64,000 nucleotides of DNA, from the NCBI GenBank assembly GCA_044376575.1, contig JBILKR010000002.1, positions 146,704 to 210,703 of the forward strand, written 5' to 3'. The DNA is from BA4 sp044376575. Lineage in GTDB: Bacteria > Bacteroidota > Bacteroidia > CAIKAF01. Shown in pieces: positions 9,316 to 17,321 of the stretch. The notes under the pieces were generated by a model. The model saw only the letters and a program-made list of their open reading frames with translations, did not search any database and was not told the origin of the DNA. Each line of letters begins with the position of its first letter. Positions within the stretch are counted from its first letter, which is position 1. The translations under genes and the position numbers were made by a program.

Positions 9316-11850
9316 TTAAAAAATGGTGATGGTTCCGTGTTTTTTAAATATTTTATCGCCTTTACATTTCAAAGAAAAAGACGAAACATAAAAATAAACT
9401 CCGGATACAAGTGACACATCTGACTGCTGGCCATTCCAGATAAAATCCTTGTCATTTGTTTTATATACCTGATAACCCCATCGGTTATAAATGATCATTT
9501 CAAATTCAGTAATTTCCGGTGTAGCTCCTGTGATATAATAATCATCATTTAATTGATCCTGATTTGGTGAGAATACATTAGGATAAATGATTGAATCTTG
9601 AGTAACGGCATTAATGGTTAAATACAACGTAACGATACTGTCGCATCCCCATATATTCTGAAAAGTAACATCGTAAACTCCATTATCTGTAAACACTTGA
9701 TTTCCGAGAGTAAATGAAGTGCCATCACAGATGGTATCAATTATACTGCTGGAAAGCACAGGATATTCATTAAGTGTTAGCATAATTACAGAATCGCATC
9801 CGTATATGGATTGTAAATTTATAGTATGCGTTCCGGCAAGATAATCGGTTCCGGCAATATTAAATGAATACCCATCGCAAACAATAGCAAAAGTATCACT
9901 GGTAAATGCATCGTTCACAGTCAGGTTCATTTGCACTGTTGAATCGCAACCAAAAACTGTTGTATAATAAACTTCATAGAGTCCTGACTGAGTATATTGA
10001 ATATTATTCTCCGGCCATGTATAATTTACACATGCCTGTTGGTTGGTAAGTGTTGTAAGGTGCGGATGAATCGTTATTGTTTTGATGATGGTATCAGCAC
10101 ATCCAAAGTTGGTTGAAATGATTAGTGATACCTGATATTGGCCGGCGGAGTCATAAGCATGAATGGGGTTCTGAGCTGTGGATGTGTCTCCATCCCCAAA
10201 ATCCCAGATCCAATTATTGATGATAGAAGTAAAAGAATTTTGAATAATGGACTGATCCTGAAATTGTATATTTTGATTTTCGCATACCGATGTGTCCGAA
10301 AAATCAGCAATCGGAAAAGGATGCAAGGAAATAGAAAGATTAGGGCTTAATATTGTTGAATCAATAGTGTTTACAATCCCCGGCTGACCGGCAACAGCGC
10401 CATGCGGAGTATTATTCCCATTATTTGAAGCTCCTGAATTCCCTTGTATAACATTTGTGGAAGGAACCGAGCCCGGAAGCTGATAATAAATAGTTCCACC
10501 ACCGCCACCGCCACCTGGACCATGAGGATCACTTGCATCATTCAATGTGTTTCCTCCCTTTCCTCCTTTGGCTTCAATTGTTAATGTTGATCCGGAGGCA
10601 TCATTTTCACACAAGATAAAAATATTACCGCCGCCACCGCCGCCACCTGCGCCATCCGGTGCATTTCCATAAACACCAACCTGACCATCTGTTCCGGAAG
10701 AAGTTATATTTCCTGTGCCAACTACATAACCTGCTTTAATAAAAACAATACCACCACCTGCTCCGCCTTTTACTCCGGTCTGAGCATTATTAGCGTCTCC
10801 GCCACCACCACCACCGCCCATAATCAGGCGATCCTGTGGAATTGTAATGCCTGCACCTGGACGGCCTCCGTTCGGAAACGCAGCTACTCCCATCCCGTTG
10901 ATAGCATTACCACCAACACCTCCTGAACCATGACCACTGCCACCACCACCACCGGCATTATGAGTATTTCCTCCGCCTCCGGCGTTTCCAGCAGCGCCTC
11001 TTCCATAATTTCCTCCGGGGTAACCTATCCAGTTTACACCATTATCCACCTGACTTTGTCCATTCCATAAAAATCTTGGAGTTCCGGCAACTCCTTCTCC
11101 CTTGCCGGATGATAAACTAATATCCGTTGTAACATAGGTCGTAACATTTGTACCCGAAGGACGAACATTTTGATATCCTCCCCTGAAACCTTTTCCGGTT
11201 GCACTAATAGAATAACCATTAAAATTCAGCGTATCTGAAATGAAGAAAGCCAAAACGCCACCAACAGCACCATTCCAGGCTGTAACTGAAACATCTTGCT
11301 GTAAAGTTAAATCAGGAAATCTTGGGATTCTGACTACCTGATATGTTAATTGGCCCTGAGTGTTGCTTGCATCCAAATTGAAATATGTATTGGCAAGACC
11401 GCCATTTGAACATGCTCCATTTAACTGCAATATTCCTCCAGAAAGAGGAACATCATTCATGGCAATGGCGAGTTCATACTGACCAACATTATTTAATGAA
11501 GTTATGCCAGTTCCTCCCAAACCATCCGGTCCACTATTAGTTAATCCAGAACCAAAACTTGCATCATTGGATGCATTGATTGATGCACCCTGCATCTGAA
11601 TAATCATGACAATATCTCCCGCACTGATGGGAACCGTTCCATAACTATTCCCAAATGGATCATTGGGTGGAACCGCTCCCAACGCAATAGTTAAGTCGCC
11701 GGCAATTGCAGTATCATTTGGCAAAGGGGGATAATACGTATTAATTGAATTTACAGAGAGGATTTGATCATTATAAATGGCACAACACTGAGCATTCAGA
11801 TTATAACTACAAACAAAGGCGTATAATAAAACAAAATAAGACCTAACCAT
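9316..11850 (-). CDS. Secreted glycine-rich PKD protein with T9SS type B (gliding-motility-like) C-terminal domain
   Basis: 844 residues with a signal peptide (1-20, cleavage near NAQ). The N-terminal domain (about 25-270) is beta-rich. A glycine-rich region (about 270-470) has four poly-Gly loops of 5-7 Gly alternating with short beta strands. A PKD domain is centred on WDFGDGDTS (about 510-597). Three Cys-paired repeats follow, each ending in GCDSxVxLxL (about 600-745). The last 90 residues are a type B sorting domain (YPNVFSPNQDQLNDDYYI, then YNRWGYQVY). Type B cargo is exported by T9SS and usually needs a PorP/SprF-type helper. It is probably a surface-attached adhesin; the target is unknown. 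A promoter is visible upstream at 11871-11899. Confidence 0.9.
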   Translation of the reverse strand: MVRSYFVLLYAFVCSYNLNAQCCAIYNDQILSVNSINTYYPPLPNDTAIAGDLTIALGAVPPNDPFGNSYGTVPISAGDIVMIIQMQGASINASNDASFGSGLTNSGPDGLGGTGITSLNNVGQYELAIAMNDVPLSGGILQLNGACSNGGLANTYFNLDASNTQGQLTYQVVRIPRFPDLTLQQDVSVTAWNGAVGGVLAFFISDTLNFNGYSISATGKGFRGGYQNVRPSGTNVTTYVTTDISLSSGKGEGVAGTPRFLWNGQSQVDNGVNWIGYPGGNYGRGAAGNAGGGGNTHNAGGGGGSGHGSGGVGGNAINGMGVAAFPNGGRPGAGITIPQDRLIMGGGGGGGDANNAQTGVKGGAGGGIVFIKAGYVVGTGNITSSGTDGQVGVYGNAPDGAGGGGGGGNIFILCENDASGSTLTIEAKGGKGGNTLNDASDPHGPGGGGGGGTIYYQLPGSVPSTNVIQGNSGASNNGNNTPHGAVAGQPGIVNTIDSTILSPNLSISLHPFPIADFSDTSVCENQNIQFQDQSIIQNSFTSIINNWIWDFGDGDTSTAQNPIHAYDSAGQYQVSLIISTNFGCADTIIKTITIHPHLTTLTNQQACVNYTWPENNIQYTQSGLYEVYYTTVFGCDSTVQMNLTVNDAFTSDTFAIVCDGYSFNIAGTDYLAGTHTINLQSIYGCDSVIMLTLNEYPVLSSSIIDTICDGTSFTLGNQVFTDNGVYDVTFQNIWGCDSIVTLYLTINAVTQDSIIYPNVFSPNQDQLNDDYYITGATPEITEFEMIIYNRWGYQVYKTNDKDFIWNGQQSDVSLVSGVYFYVSSFSLKCKGDKIFKKHGTITIF

Positions 11851-11870
11851 TCTCTTAGGGTTATATTATA

Positions 11871-11899
11871 CAAATATAAAAAAGGGCATTAAAAATCAA
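11871..11899 (-). promoter_or_regulatory. Predicted promoter of the glycine-rich T9SS gene
   Basis: On the minus strand a TTG (11897-11899) is followed after 18 bp by TATATTTG (11871-11878), fitting the Bacteroidota -33/-7 pattern. The ATG is 20 nt downstream. The -33 element falls inside the 3' end of pyrH. Confidence 0.5.
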
Positions 11900-12596
11900 C
11901 CCTTGTTCCAATGTTTTCGCCTCCCAATAATCTTTGCAGATTGCCGGGGGTATTTATATCAAATACAATTATTGGAAGTTTATTTTCATTGCAAAGTGTA
12001 AAGGCAGTCATATCCATTACATTTAGACCTTTGCTGTATACCTCATCAAAAGTTAACACTTCATACTTTACTGCGTTGGTATCTTTTTCTGGGTCTGCGC
12101 TGTAAATGCCGTCAACACGAGTACCTTTAAGCACAACATCGGCCTCAATTTCAATGGCTCTCAATGATGCCGCTGTATCGGTTGTAAAATATGGGTTTCC
12201 GGTTCCAGCGCCAAAGATTACCACTCTTCCTTTTTCTAAATGCCGAACAGCTCTTCTTCTTACAAAAGGCTCTCCGATTTCTTTCATTTCAATCGCTGTT
12301 AAAAGACGAGTATGGACTTCAATATTTTCAAGTGCGCTTTGCAAAGCCATAGCGTTCATCACCGTAGCCAACATTCCCATATAATCTCCCTGTACCCTGT
12401 CAAGTCCACCTTCTGTTGCATTAATACCCCTGAAAATATTTCCCCCTCCAATCACAATAGCCAATTCAACACCCTGAGCAACGGTATCCTTAATTTCTGA
12501 AGCATAATGCTTCAACATTTCCGGATCGATTCCGAACTTTTTCTCTCCCATCAGAGATTCGCCGCTTAGCTTTAATAGGACTCTTTTATATTTCAT
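11889..12596 (-). CDS. pyrH: UMP kinase
   Basis: Phosphorylates UMP to UDP, the committed step of pyrimidine nucleotide supply; bacterial PyrH is a hexamer of the amino acid kinase fold. The 235-residue length is normal. Motifs seen are the N-terminal YKRVLLKLSGESL, the IVIGGGNIFRG phosphate-binding loop and GAGTGNPYFTTDTAA near the UMP site. It is the last gene of rplM-rpsI-rpsB-tsf-pyrH, but a strong hairpin terminator lies just 20 nt upstream of its start, so its expression may depend on read-through. Confidence 0.98.
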   Translation of the reverse strand: MKYKRVLLKLSGESLMGEKKFGIDPEMLKHYASEIKDTVAQGVELAIVIGGGNIFRGINATEGGLDRVQGDYMGMLATVMNAMALQSALENIEVHTRLLTAIEMKEIGEPFVRRRAVRHLEKGRVVIFGAGTGNPYFTTDTAASLRAIEIEADVVLKGTRVDGIYSADPEKDTNAVKYEVLTFDEVYSKGLNVMDMTAFTLCNENKLPIIVFDINTPGNLQRLLGGENIGTRVDF

Positions 12597-12612
12597 TGTT
12601 TTGATATTAAAT

Positions 12613-12646
12613 ATTAAAAAAAAGAGGCTTTAAAAAAAGCCTCTTT
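12613..12646 (-). terminator. Rho-independent terminator/attenuator between tsf and pyrH
   Basis: An 11-bp perfect stem (12621-12631 with 12636-12646, arms AAAGAGGCTTT and AAAGCCTCTTT) encloses a 4-nt loop. On the minus strand it is followed by a run of T (A run 12616-12623 on plus). It stands after the tsf stop codon and shortly before the pyrH ATG. Confidence 0.85.
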
Positions 12647-12651
12647 ACTAA

Positions 12652-13491
12652 TTATTGTCCCAATGCATAACGTCTGAAAGATGTTATGGTGAGCTCTTTA
12701 TCTGCTTTCTGCAAATACTGAGCAACTGTTAATTTGTTGTCCTTGATAAATTCCTGATTCAGTAATGTGCTTTCCTTGAAAAACTTCTCAAGTTTTCCTT
12801 TAGCAATCATTTCGATTTTATCTTCAGGTTTACCTTCCTGACGAAGTAAATCTTTAGCGATTTCTATTTCTTTTTCGATGACATCCTGAGGAACATCATT
12901 CTTATCTAGTGCAACCGGAGCCATTGCCGCTGCTTGCATAGCTACATCTTTACCAAGGTTTTCAGATTCAGCCAATGCTTTGCTTAAAGCAACAATTGTT
13001 ACCACCCGATTACCCGGGTGATTGTATGCTACTGTATATTCTCCGGAAATTTTACCATAATAACCCAATTCAATTTTTTCACCAATCTTACCAACCATGT
13101 CAGTAATATGATCGCCTATTGCTCTGCCATCAATCAATTCAGCTGATAATGCTGCTGAATCTGAAGGTAATTTAGCAATAGCAATATTTGCAATTTTAGT
13201 AGCAAAATCAACAAAGTCCTGATTTTTAGCCACAAAATCTGTTTCGCAATTTAGAGCTACCAAAACTGCATTCTTTTTATCGGCAGTAGTTAAACCCAAA
13301 ACATAACCTTCGTTTGCATTTCTATCGCTTCTGTTTGCGGCAACTTTCTGACCTTTTTTTCGCAGGATTTCAATCGCCTGATCAAAGTCACCATTAGACT
13401 CTGTCAATGCTTTTTTGCAATCCATCATTCCTGCTCCTGTAATTTGACGTAACTTATTTACGTCTGCTGCTGTAATTGTTACTTCTGACAC
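12652..13491 (-). CDS. tsf: Translation elongation factor Ts
   Basis: Guanine nucleotide exchange factor for EF-Tu. 279 residues. The N-terminal UBA-like domain has the signature TAADVNKLRQITGAGMMDCK, the core TDFVAKNQDF motif is present, and so are both dimerisation-domain halves. The start codon is GTG (13489-13491): the protein begins MSEVTITAADV, matching where relatives begin, and no in-frame ATG is available upstream. It lies 67 bp after rpsB with a hairpin in between, and another hairpin follows it. Confidence 0.97.
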   Translation of the reverse strand: MSEVTITAADVNKLRQITGAGMMDCKKALTESNGDFDQAIEILRKKGQKVAANRSDRNANEGYVLGLTTADKKNAVLVALNCETDFVAKNQDFVDFATKIANIAIAKLPSDSAALSAELIDGRAIGDHITDMVGKIGEKIELGYYGKISGEYTVAYNHPGNRVVTIVALSKALAESENLGKDVAMQAAAMAPVALDKNDVPQDVIEKEIEIAKDLLRQEGKPEDKIEMIAKGKLEKFFKESTLLNQEFIKDNKLTVAQYLQKADKELTITSFRRYALGQ

Positions 13492-13520
13492 AACTATAAA
13501 TTTTAATGAAATTAATGTAT

Positions 13521-13553
13521 AAAAAATCAGCCTGTGATTTCGCAGGCTGATTT
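13521..13553 (-). terminator. Hairpin terminator/attenuator between rpsB and tsf
   Basis: An 11-bp stem, AAATCAGCCTG (13524-13534) with CAGGCTGATTT (13543-13553), and an 8-nt loop. On the minus strand it runs into TTTTTT. It starts 5 nt after the rpsB stop codon and ends 29 nt before the tsf start. Confidence 0.75.
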
Positions 13554-13558
13554 AAAGT

Positions 13559-14320
13559 TTATTCTTCTGAAGTCTTTTCTGCAGAAACGGTTTCTTTAGC
13601 TTCTGCCGGTTCTTTTTCAGCCGTCTTGTCTTCTTTTCTTTCTTTTAGTCCTTCAGCAATTGCTCCGCAAATTACATCCATTATTAATGCTACCGCTTCC
13701 GCTGCATCATCGTTAGCTGGAATTGGGAAGTCAACTTCATTAGGATTTGAATTTGTATCTACAATACCAAATGTAGGGATATTTAATCTTTTTGCTTCAG
13801 CAACTGCGATATGCTCTCTTTTGATATCTACGATAAACAAAGCAGATGGAAGTCTTGTCAAATCAGCGATACTACCAAAATCTTTCTCCAATTTAGCACG
13901 CTGACGGCTGATAAATAATCTTTCTTTTTTATTCAACGCACTTGCGGAAGTATCTTTCAATAAATTCTCAAGTGTTGACATTTTTTTCACTGACTTACGA
14001 ATGGTTACAAAATTGGTAAGCATTCCACCTGGCCAGCGTTCAGTTACAAATGGCTGATTAACTTTTTCAGCTTTTTCAGCAATAATGTCTTTCGCTTGTT
14101 TTTTTGTTCCAACAAATAAAACTTTCTTACCTGACTTCGCCATTTGCTTCATCATGGCAGCAGCTTCATCCAGTTTAACCAAGGTTTTATTAAGGTCAAT
14201 GATATGAATACCATTTTTTTCCATGAAAATGTATGGAGCCATTTGAGGATCCCATTTTCTTTTCAGGTGACCAAAGTGCACTCCTGCTTTTAATAATTCT
14301 TCAACTGATGTTCTTGGCAT
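13559..14320 (-). CDS. rpsB: 30S ribosomal protein S2
   Basis: Small-subunit protein S2, bound between head and body of the 30S subunit. 253 residues. Signatures are LLKAGVHFGHLKRKWDP, KNGIHIIDLNKT, ERWPGGMLTNFVT and IPTFGIVDTNSNP. The final 30 residues are a Glu/Lys/Ala-rich tail (about 222-253), a common low-complexity extension in the family. It follows rpsI by 30 bp. Confidence 0.99.
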   Translation of the reverse strand: MPRTSVEELLKAGVHFGHLKRKWDPQMAPYIFMEKNGIHIIDLNKTLVKLDEAAAMMKQMAKSGKKVLFVGTKKQAKDIIAEKAEKVNQPFVTERWPGGMLTNFVTIRKSVKKMSTLENLLKDTSASALNKKERLFISRQRAKLEKDFGSIADLTRLPSALFIVDIKREHIAVAEAKRLNIPTFGIVDTNSNPNEVDFPIPANDDAAEAVALIMDVICGAIAEGLKERKEDKTAEKEPAEAKETVSAEKTSEE

Positions 14321-14350
14321 AAATATACGCGCTCTAAAATTATACTTAAA

Positions 14351-14740
14351 TTAACGTTTACTGAACTGGAATCTCTTTCTTGCTTTCTTCTGTCCGAATT
14401 TCTTTCTTTCAACCATGCGAGGATCTCGGGTTATAAGACCATGAGCTCTTAATTCAGATTTAGAAGTTGCATCAACTTCAACCAATGCTTTGGCAATTGC
14501 CAAACGAATGGCTTCTGCCTGACCATTATATCCGCCACCGTCTACATTTACTTTAATGTCGTAAACTTTATGGTCGCCATTAATAACAGCAAAAGGCTGA
14601 GTTATTTTGAATTGAAGTAATTCAGATGGGAAATATGTTTTGTAGTCTTTATTGTTCACTACAATTGCACCAGATCCTTTCTTCATGTAAACCCTCGCGA
14701 TGGAGGTTTTTCTTCTACCGGAAGTATTGATTACATCCAT
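14351..14740 (-). CDS. rpsI: 30S ribosomal protein S9
   Basis: Small-subunit head protein whose C-terminal arginine reaches the P-site tRNA. 129 residues, normal length. GRRKTSIARVYMKKGSG at the N-terminus, the VDGGGYNGQAEAIRLAIAKAL block and the basic end QKKARKRFQFSKR are typical. Its ATG shares one base with the rplM stop codon, so the two are translationally coupled. Confidence 0.99.
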   Translation of the reverse strand: MDVINTSGRRKTSIARVYMKKGSGAIVVNNKDYKTYFPSELLQFKITQPFAVINGDHKVYDIKVNVDGGGYNGQAEAIRLAIAKALVEVDATSKSELRAHGLITRDPRMVERKKFGQKKARKRFQFSKR

Positions 14741-15195
14741 TATTTAATATCATTTAAATTTAACACTGTTGGATTTTGAGCTGCATGCGAATGATCTGCT
14801 CCGGCATAGACCTTCATGTTACCGAACACATGACGACCCAATCTGTTTTTAGGAAGCATTCCTCTTACTGCCTCTTCTACAAGGAAATAAGGTTTTTTAT
14901 AAAGCATTCCTTTCACAGGCAATTCTTTCTGACCACCAGGATAACCTGAATGTACACGGTATGTCTTGGTTTCCATTTTATTACCGGTCAATCTTACTTT
15001 TGCGGCATTAATTACAATGACATTATCACCGCAATCTGCATGAGGAGTAAAAGAAGCTTTGTGCTTTCCTCTTAAAACCATGGCTACCGCAGAAGCTAAT
15101 CTTCCAAGTGGCTGGTTTTCAGCATCAACAATCACCCATTTCTTATTGGCTGTCTTGCTGTTTACAAATACTGTTTTATAACTTAATGTATCCAC
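14740..15195 (-). CDS. rplM: 50S ribosomal protein L13
   Basis: Early-assembling large-subunit protein. 151 residues. The sequence includes KWVIVDAENQPLGRLAS, GDNVIVINAAKVRLTG and MLPKNRLGRHVFGNMKVYAG. The start is GTG (15193-15195), giving MDTLSYKT, the usual beginning of Bacteroidota L13. It is first in the ribosomal block; a candidate promoter lies about 43 nt upstream. Confidence 0.98.
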   Translation of the reverse strand: MDTLSYKTVFVNSKTANKKWVIVDAENQPLGRLASAVAMVLRGKHKASFTPHADCGDNVIVINAAKVRLTGNKMETKTYRVHSGYPGGQKELPVKGMLYKKPYFLVEEAVRGMLPKNRLGRHVFGNMKVYAGADHSHAAQNPTVLNLNDIK

Positions 15196-15237
15196 AATTT
15201 ACTTATATTATGTAATAATTTCCCTTAAATTGGGCTG

Positions 15238-15268
15238 CGAAGATAACAACAATTTTTAAATACAACAA
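15238..15268 (-). promoter_or_regulatory. Candidate promoter of the rplM operon
   Basis: On the minus strand TTG (15263-15265; also 15266-15268) is followed after 17 bp by TATCTTCG (15238-15245), one mismatch from TAnnTTTG. The implied leader is about 35-40 nt. It is weaker than other boxes in the window and supported mainly by position. Confidence 0.35.
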
Positions 15269-15318
15269 AACTATCAACAAATTTCTGTTAAGAATTCACA
15301 GAAATAACGATGACAACC

Positions 15319-15906
15319 TTATTTTTCGCTACTAAAATCAACTTTTGGGGTTTGGTCTGAACCTGCAGGAGCCTGAAATGTGGGTTTTTTCTCAAATCCA
15401 AACAACCCGGCTGTAATATTGTATGGGAACTTGCGGCGATAAGTATTGTATTCCTGAATAGCCTCAATAAATTTCTTCCGCTCAACACTGATTCTGTTTT
15501 CTGATCCCTCCAATTCTACACGTAAATCTTTAAATGCCTGATTGGCTTTAAGATTAGGATAATTTTCGGTTACCATCAACAATCGGCTTAATGCTCCTCC
15601 TAAGGTGTTTTGTGCATTATCGAAACGCTTTAAATCTTCTTCTGTCATGTTAGAAGGATCTATTTTAACCTGAGTAGCTGACGCTCTGGCTTCTACTACC
15701 TTTGTTAAGGTTTCCTGTTCGAAATTTGCTTCTCCTTTTACGGTTTCAACAATATTGGGTATAAGATCTGCTCTTCGTTTATATACATTTTCAACCTGCG
15801 CCCATTGAGCAGTGCACGCTTCATCTTTGGTCACCAGACTGTTATATCCGCATGATGTAAATAAAATCGGAATAAAAAGATAAAATATGATTTTAATGGT
15901 TTTCAT
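15319..15906 (-). CDS. LemA family protein
   Basis: 195 residues. The hydrophobic N-terminus ends in LFTSCGYNS, which looks like a lipobox (Cys19). The remainder is the helical LemA fold: WAQVENVYKRRADLIPNIVETVKG, then ARASATQ and YPNLKANQAFKDLRVELEGSENRI. The family has no firmly established biochemical function; it is an envelope-associated helical bundle. The gene lies 68 bp downstream of tilS on the same strand. Confidence 0.93.
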   Translation of the reverse strand: MKTIKIIFYLFIPILFTSCGYNSLVTKDEACTAQWAQVENVYKRRADLIPNIVETVKGEANFEQETLTKVVEARASATQVKIDPSNMTEEDLKRFDNAQNTLGGALSRLLMVTENYPNLKANQAFKDLRVELEGSENRISVERKKFIEAIQEYNTYRRKFPYNITAGLFGFEKKPTFQAPAGSDQTPKVDFSSEK

Positions 15907-15974
15907 ATAATTACAACTTGTATGATTTTTACGAATGTATTAATAAAATGGATAACTCGTCAAATAAAATGATG

Positions 15975-17321
15975 TCATTTTTTATTGATCATAAATATAC
16001 GAGTAGTATCGGAAGTTACTTTCACTTTTTCTGCAATTCCAAGTCCACTTGCCCAAATTAATTGTTTTCCCGATTCAAGAACATATATTTCACTCTTGTT
16101 AAACAGGTTCATTTTTTTATCCGTAGCCCAGTCGCTGATTTTCTTTTTACCTTTCATTCCCATGGGCTGAATGACATCACCTGCTTCCCATCTTCTTAAT
16201 TTTACCGGCCATTGAATTTTATCAGCATCCATACACCCTACCGCAGAATCGTATGGCAATTCAAAGTCCTTGTTAATTATCATCTGCCATCTGAATAACT
16301 TATTTTCTCCATCTGATGAATTTATCATTTCAAATTCATTGTGTTTAACATCTACATCAGTTATTTCTCGAATAAGAAAAAAACCTCTGTCTGTAATACA
16401 TGTATGCGTGGGCGAATAAAATATTAAGCCTGTTTTTCCACCGATGGCATCCATCATGTCGGTAGCCTGAGAAGGAGTAAAATCAAAATCTTTAATCAAC
16501 TCATAAAAAACTGCATCAATAATTCCTCTTCCGGCTATTTCAAGCATGGATAATTTCCATGCAGATTGCTCCGCATCCAGATGAACCAATTCATTTTTTA
16601 ATCGCTGAAGCGATTGATGATACATGCTGTTTGCGGCAGATAAAATATTCATATTTTCTAGCATTCGCTGATCAAAAGAAGGATTAATTTTTCTGAACAC
16701 CGGAATGATTTGATGTCTGATCAGATTTCTTGTATATGCATCTGTCTCATTGGAAGAGTCAATCGCAAATGGAATGCTATTCTGTTGAAGATAACTTTCT
16801 ATTTCTTCTCTGAATGAAAAATAAAGCGGGCGAATAATATTCCCATGCTTTGATTTAATCCCTGTTAATCCATCTAAACCTGTACCACGCGATAAATTGA
16901 GAAAAAAGGTTTCAATACTATCGTTGACATTATGAGCAGTAGCAATAAATTCACATTGATGCTCAATTGCCAGTTGATGAAACCAATCATATCGAATTTC
17001 TCTGGCCGTTTCCTGAACACCTTTTTTTCTTGTTGCCATTTGGCTCTGCATATCCGGATGCAAAACATGAAATGGCTTATCTAATTTTTTACATGTTTCA
17101 CATACCAACGCTTCTTCAGCATTTGATTCCTCCCCTCTTAATCCATAGTTTACATGCGCAACAACGCAAGGAATTTGTAAGGTGTGAAATAAATGAAGCA
17201 GCGCCATAGAATCCGGCCCACCACTCACGGCCAATAATATTTTAGCGCCATGAGTCATATAAAAATCATGCTCCCAATGGAATGAAAATTTATCGATGAA
17301 TTGCATTGGCATTATATTCAT
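15975..17321 (-). CDS. tilS: tRNA(Ile)-lysidine synthase
   Basis: Converts C34 of the CAU-anticodon tRNA-Ile to lysidine using ATP and lysine, changing its decoding from AUG to AUA. 448 residues. The N-terminal ATP-pyrophosphatase P-loop is S33-G-G-P-D-S38, followed by VAHVNYGLRGEESNAEE and TAHNVNDSIETFFLNLSRG. The C-terminal TilS domain is recognised by KLRRWEAGDVIQPMGMKGKKKISD. The first ATG (17321) overlaps pabB by 32 bp; ATGs at 17312 and 17306 are alternative starts. Confidence 0.96.
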   Translation of the reverse strand: MNIMPMQFIDKFSFHWEHDFYMTHGAKILLAVSGGPDSMALLHLFHTLQIPCVVAHVNYGLRGEESNAEEALVCETCKKLDKPFHVLHPDMQSQMATRKKGVQETAREIRYDWFHQLAIEHQCEFIATAHNVNDSIETFFLNLSRGTGLDGLTGIKSKHGNIIRPLYFSFREEIESYLQQNSIPFAIDSSNETDAYTRNLIRHQIIPVFRKINPSFDQRMLENMNILSAANSMYHQSLQRLKNELVHLDAEQSAWKLSMLEIAGRGIIDAVFYELIKDFDFTPSQATDMMDAIGGKTGLIFYSPTHTCITDRGFFLIREITDVDVKHNEFEMINSSDGENKLFRWQMIINKDFELPYDSAVGCMDADKIQWPVKLRRWEAGDVIQPMGMKGKKKISDWATDKKMNLFNKSEIYVLESGKQLIWASGLGIAEKVKVTSDTTRIFMINKK

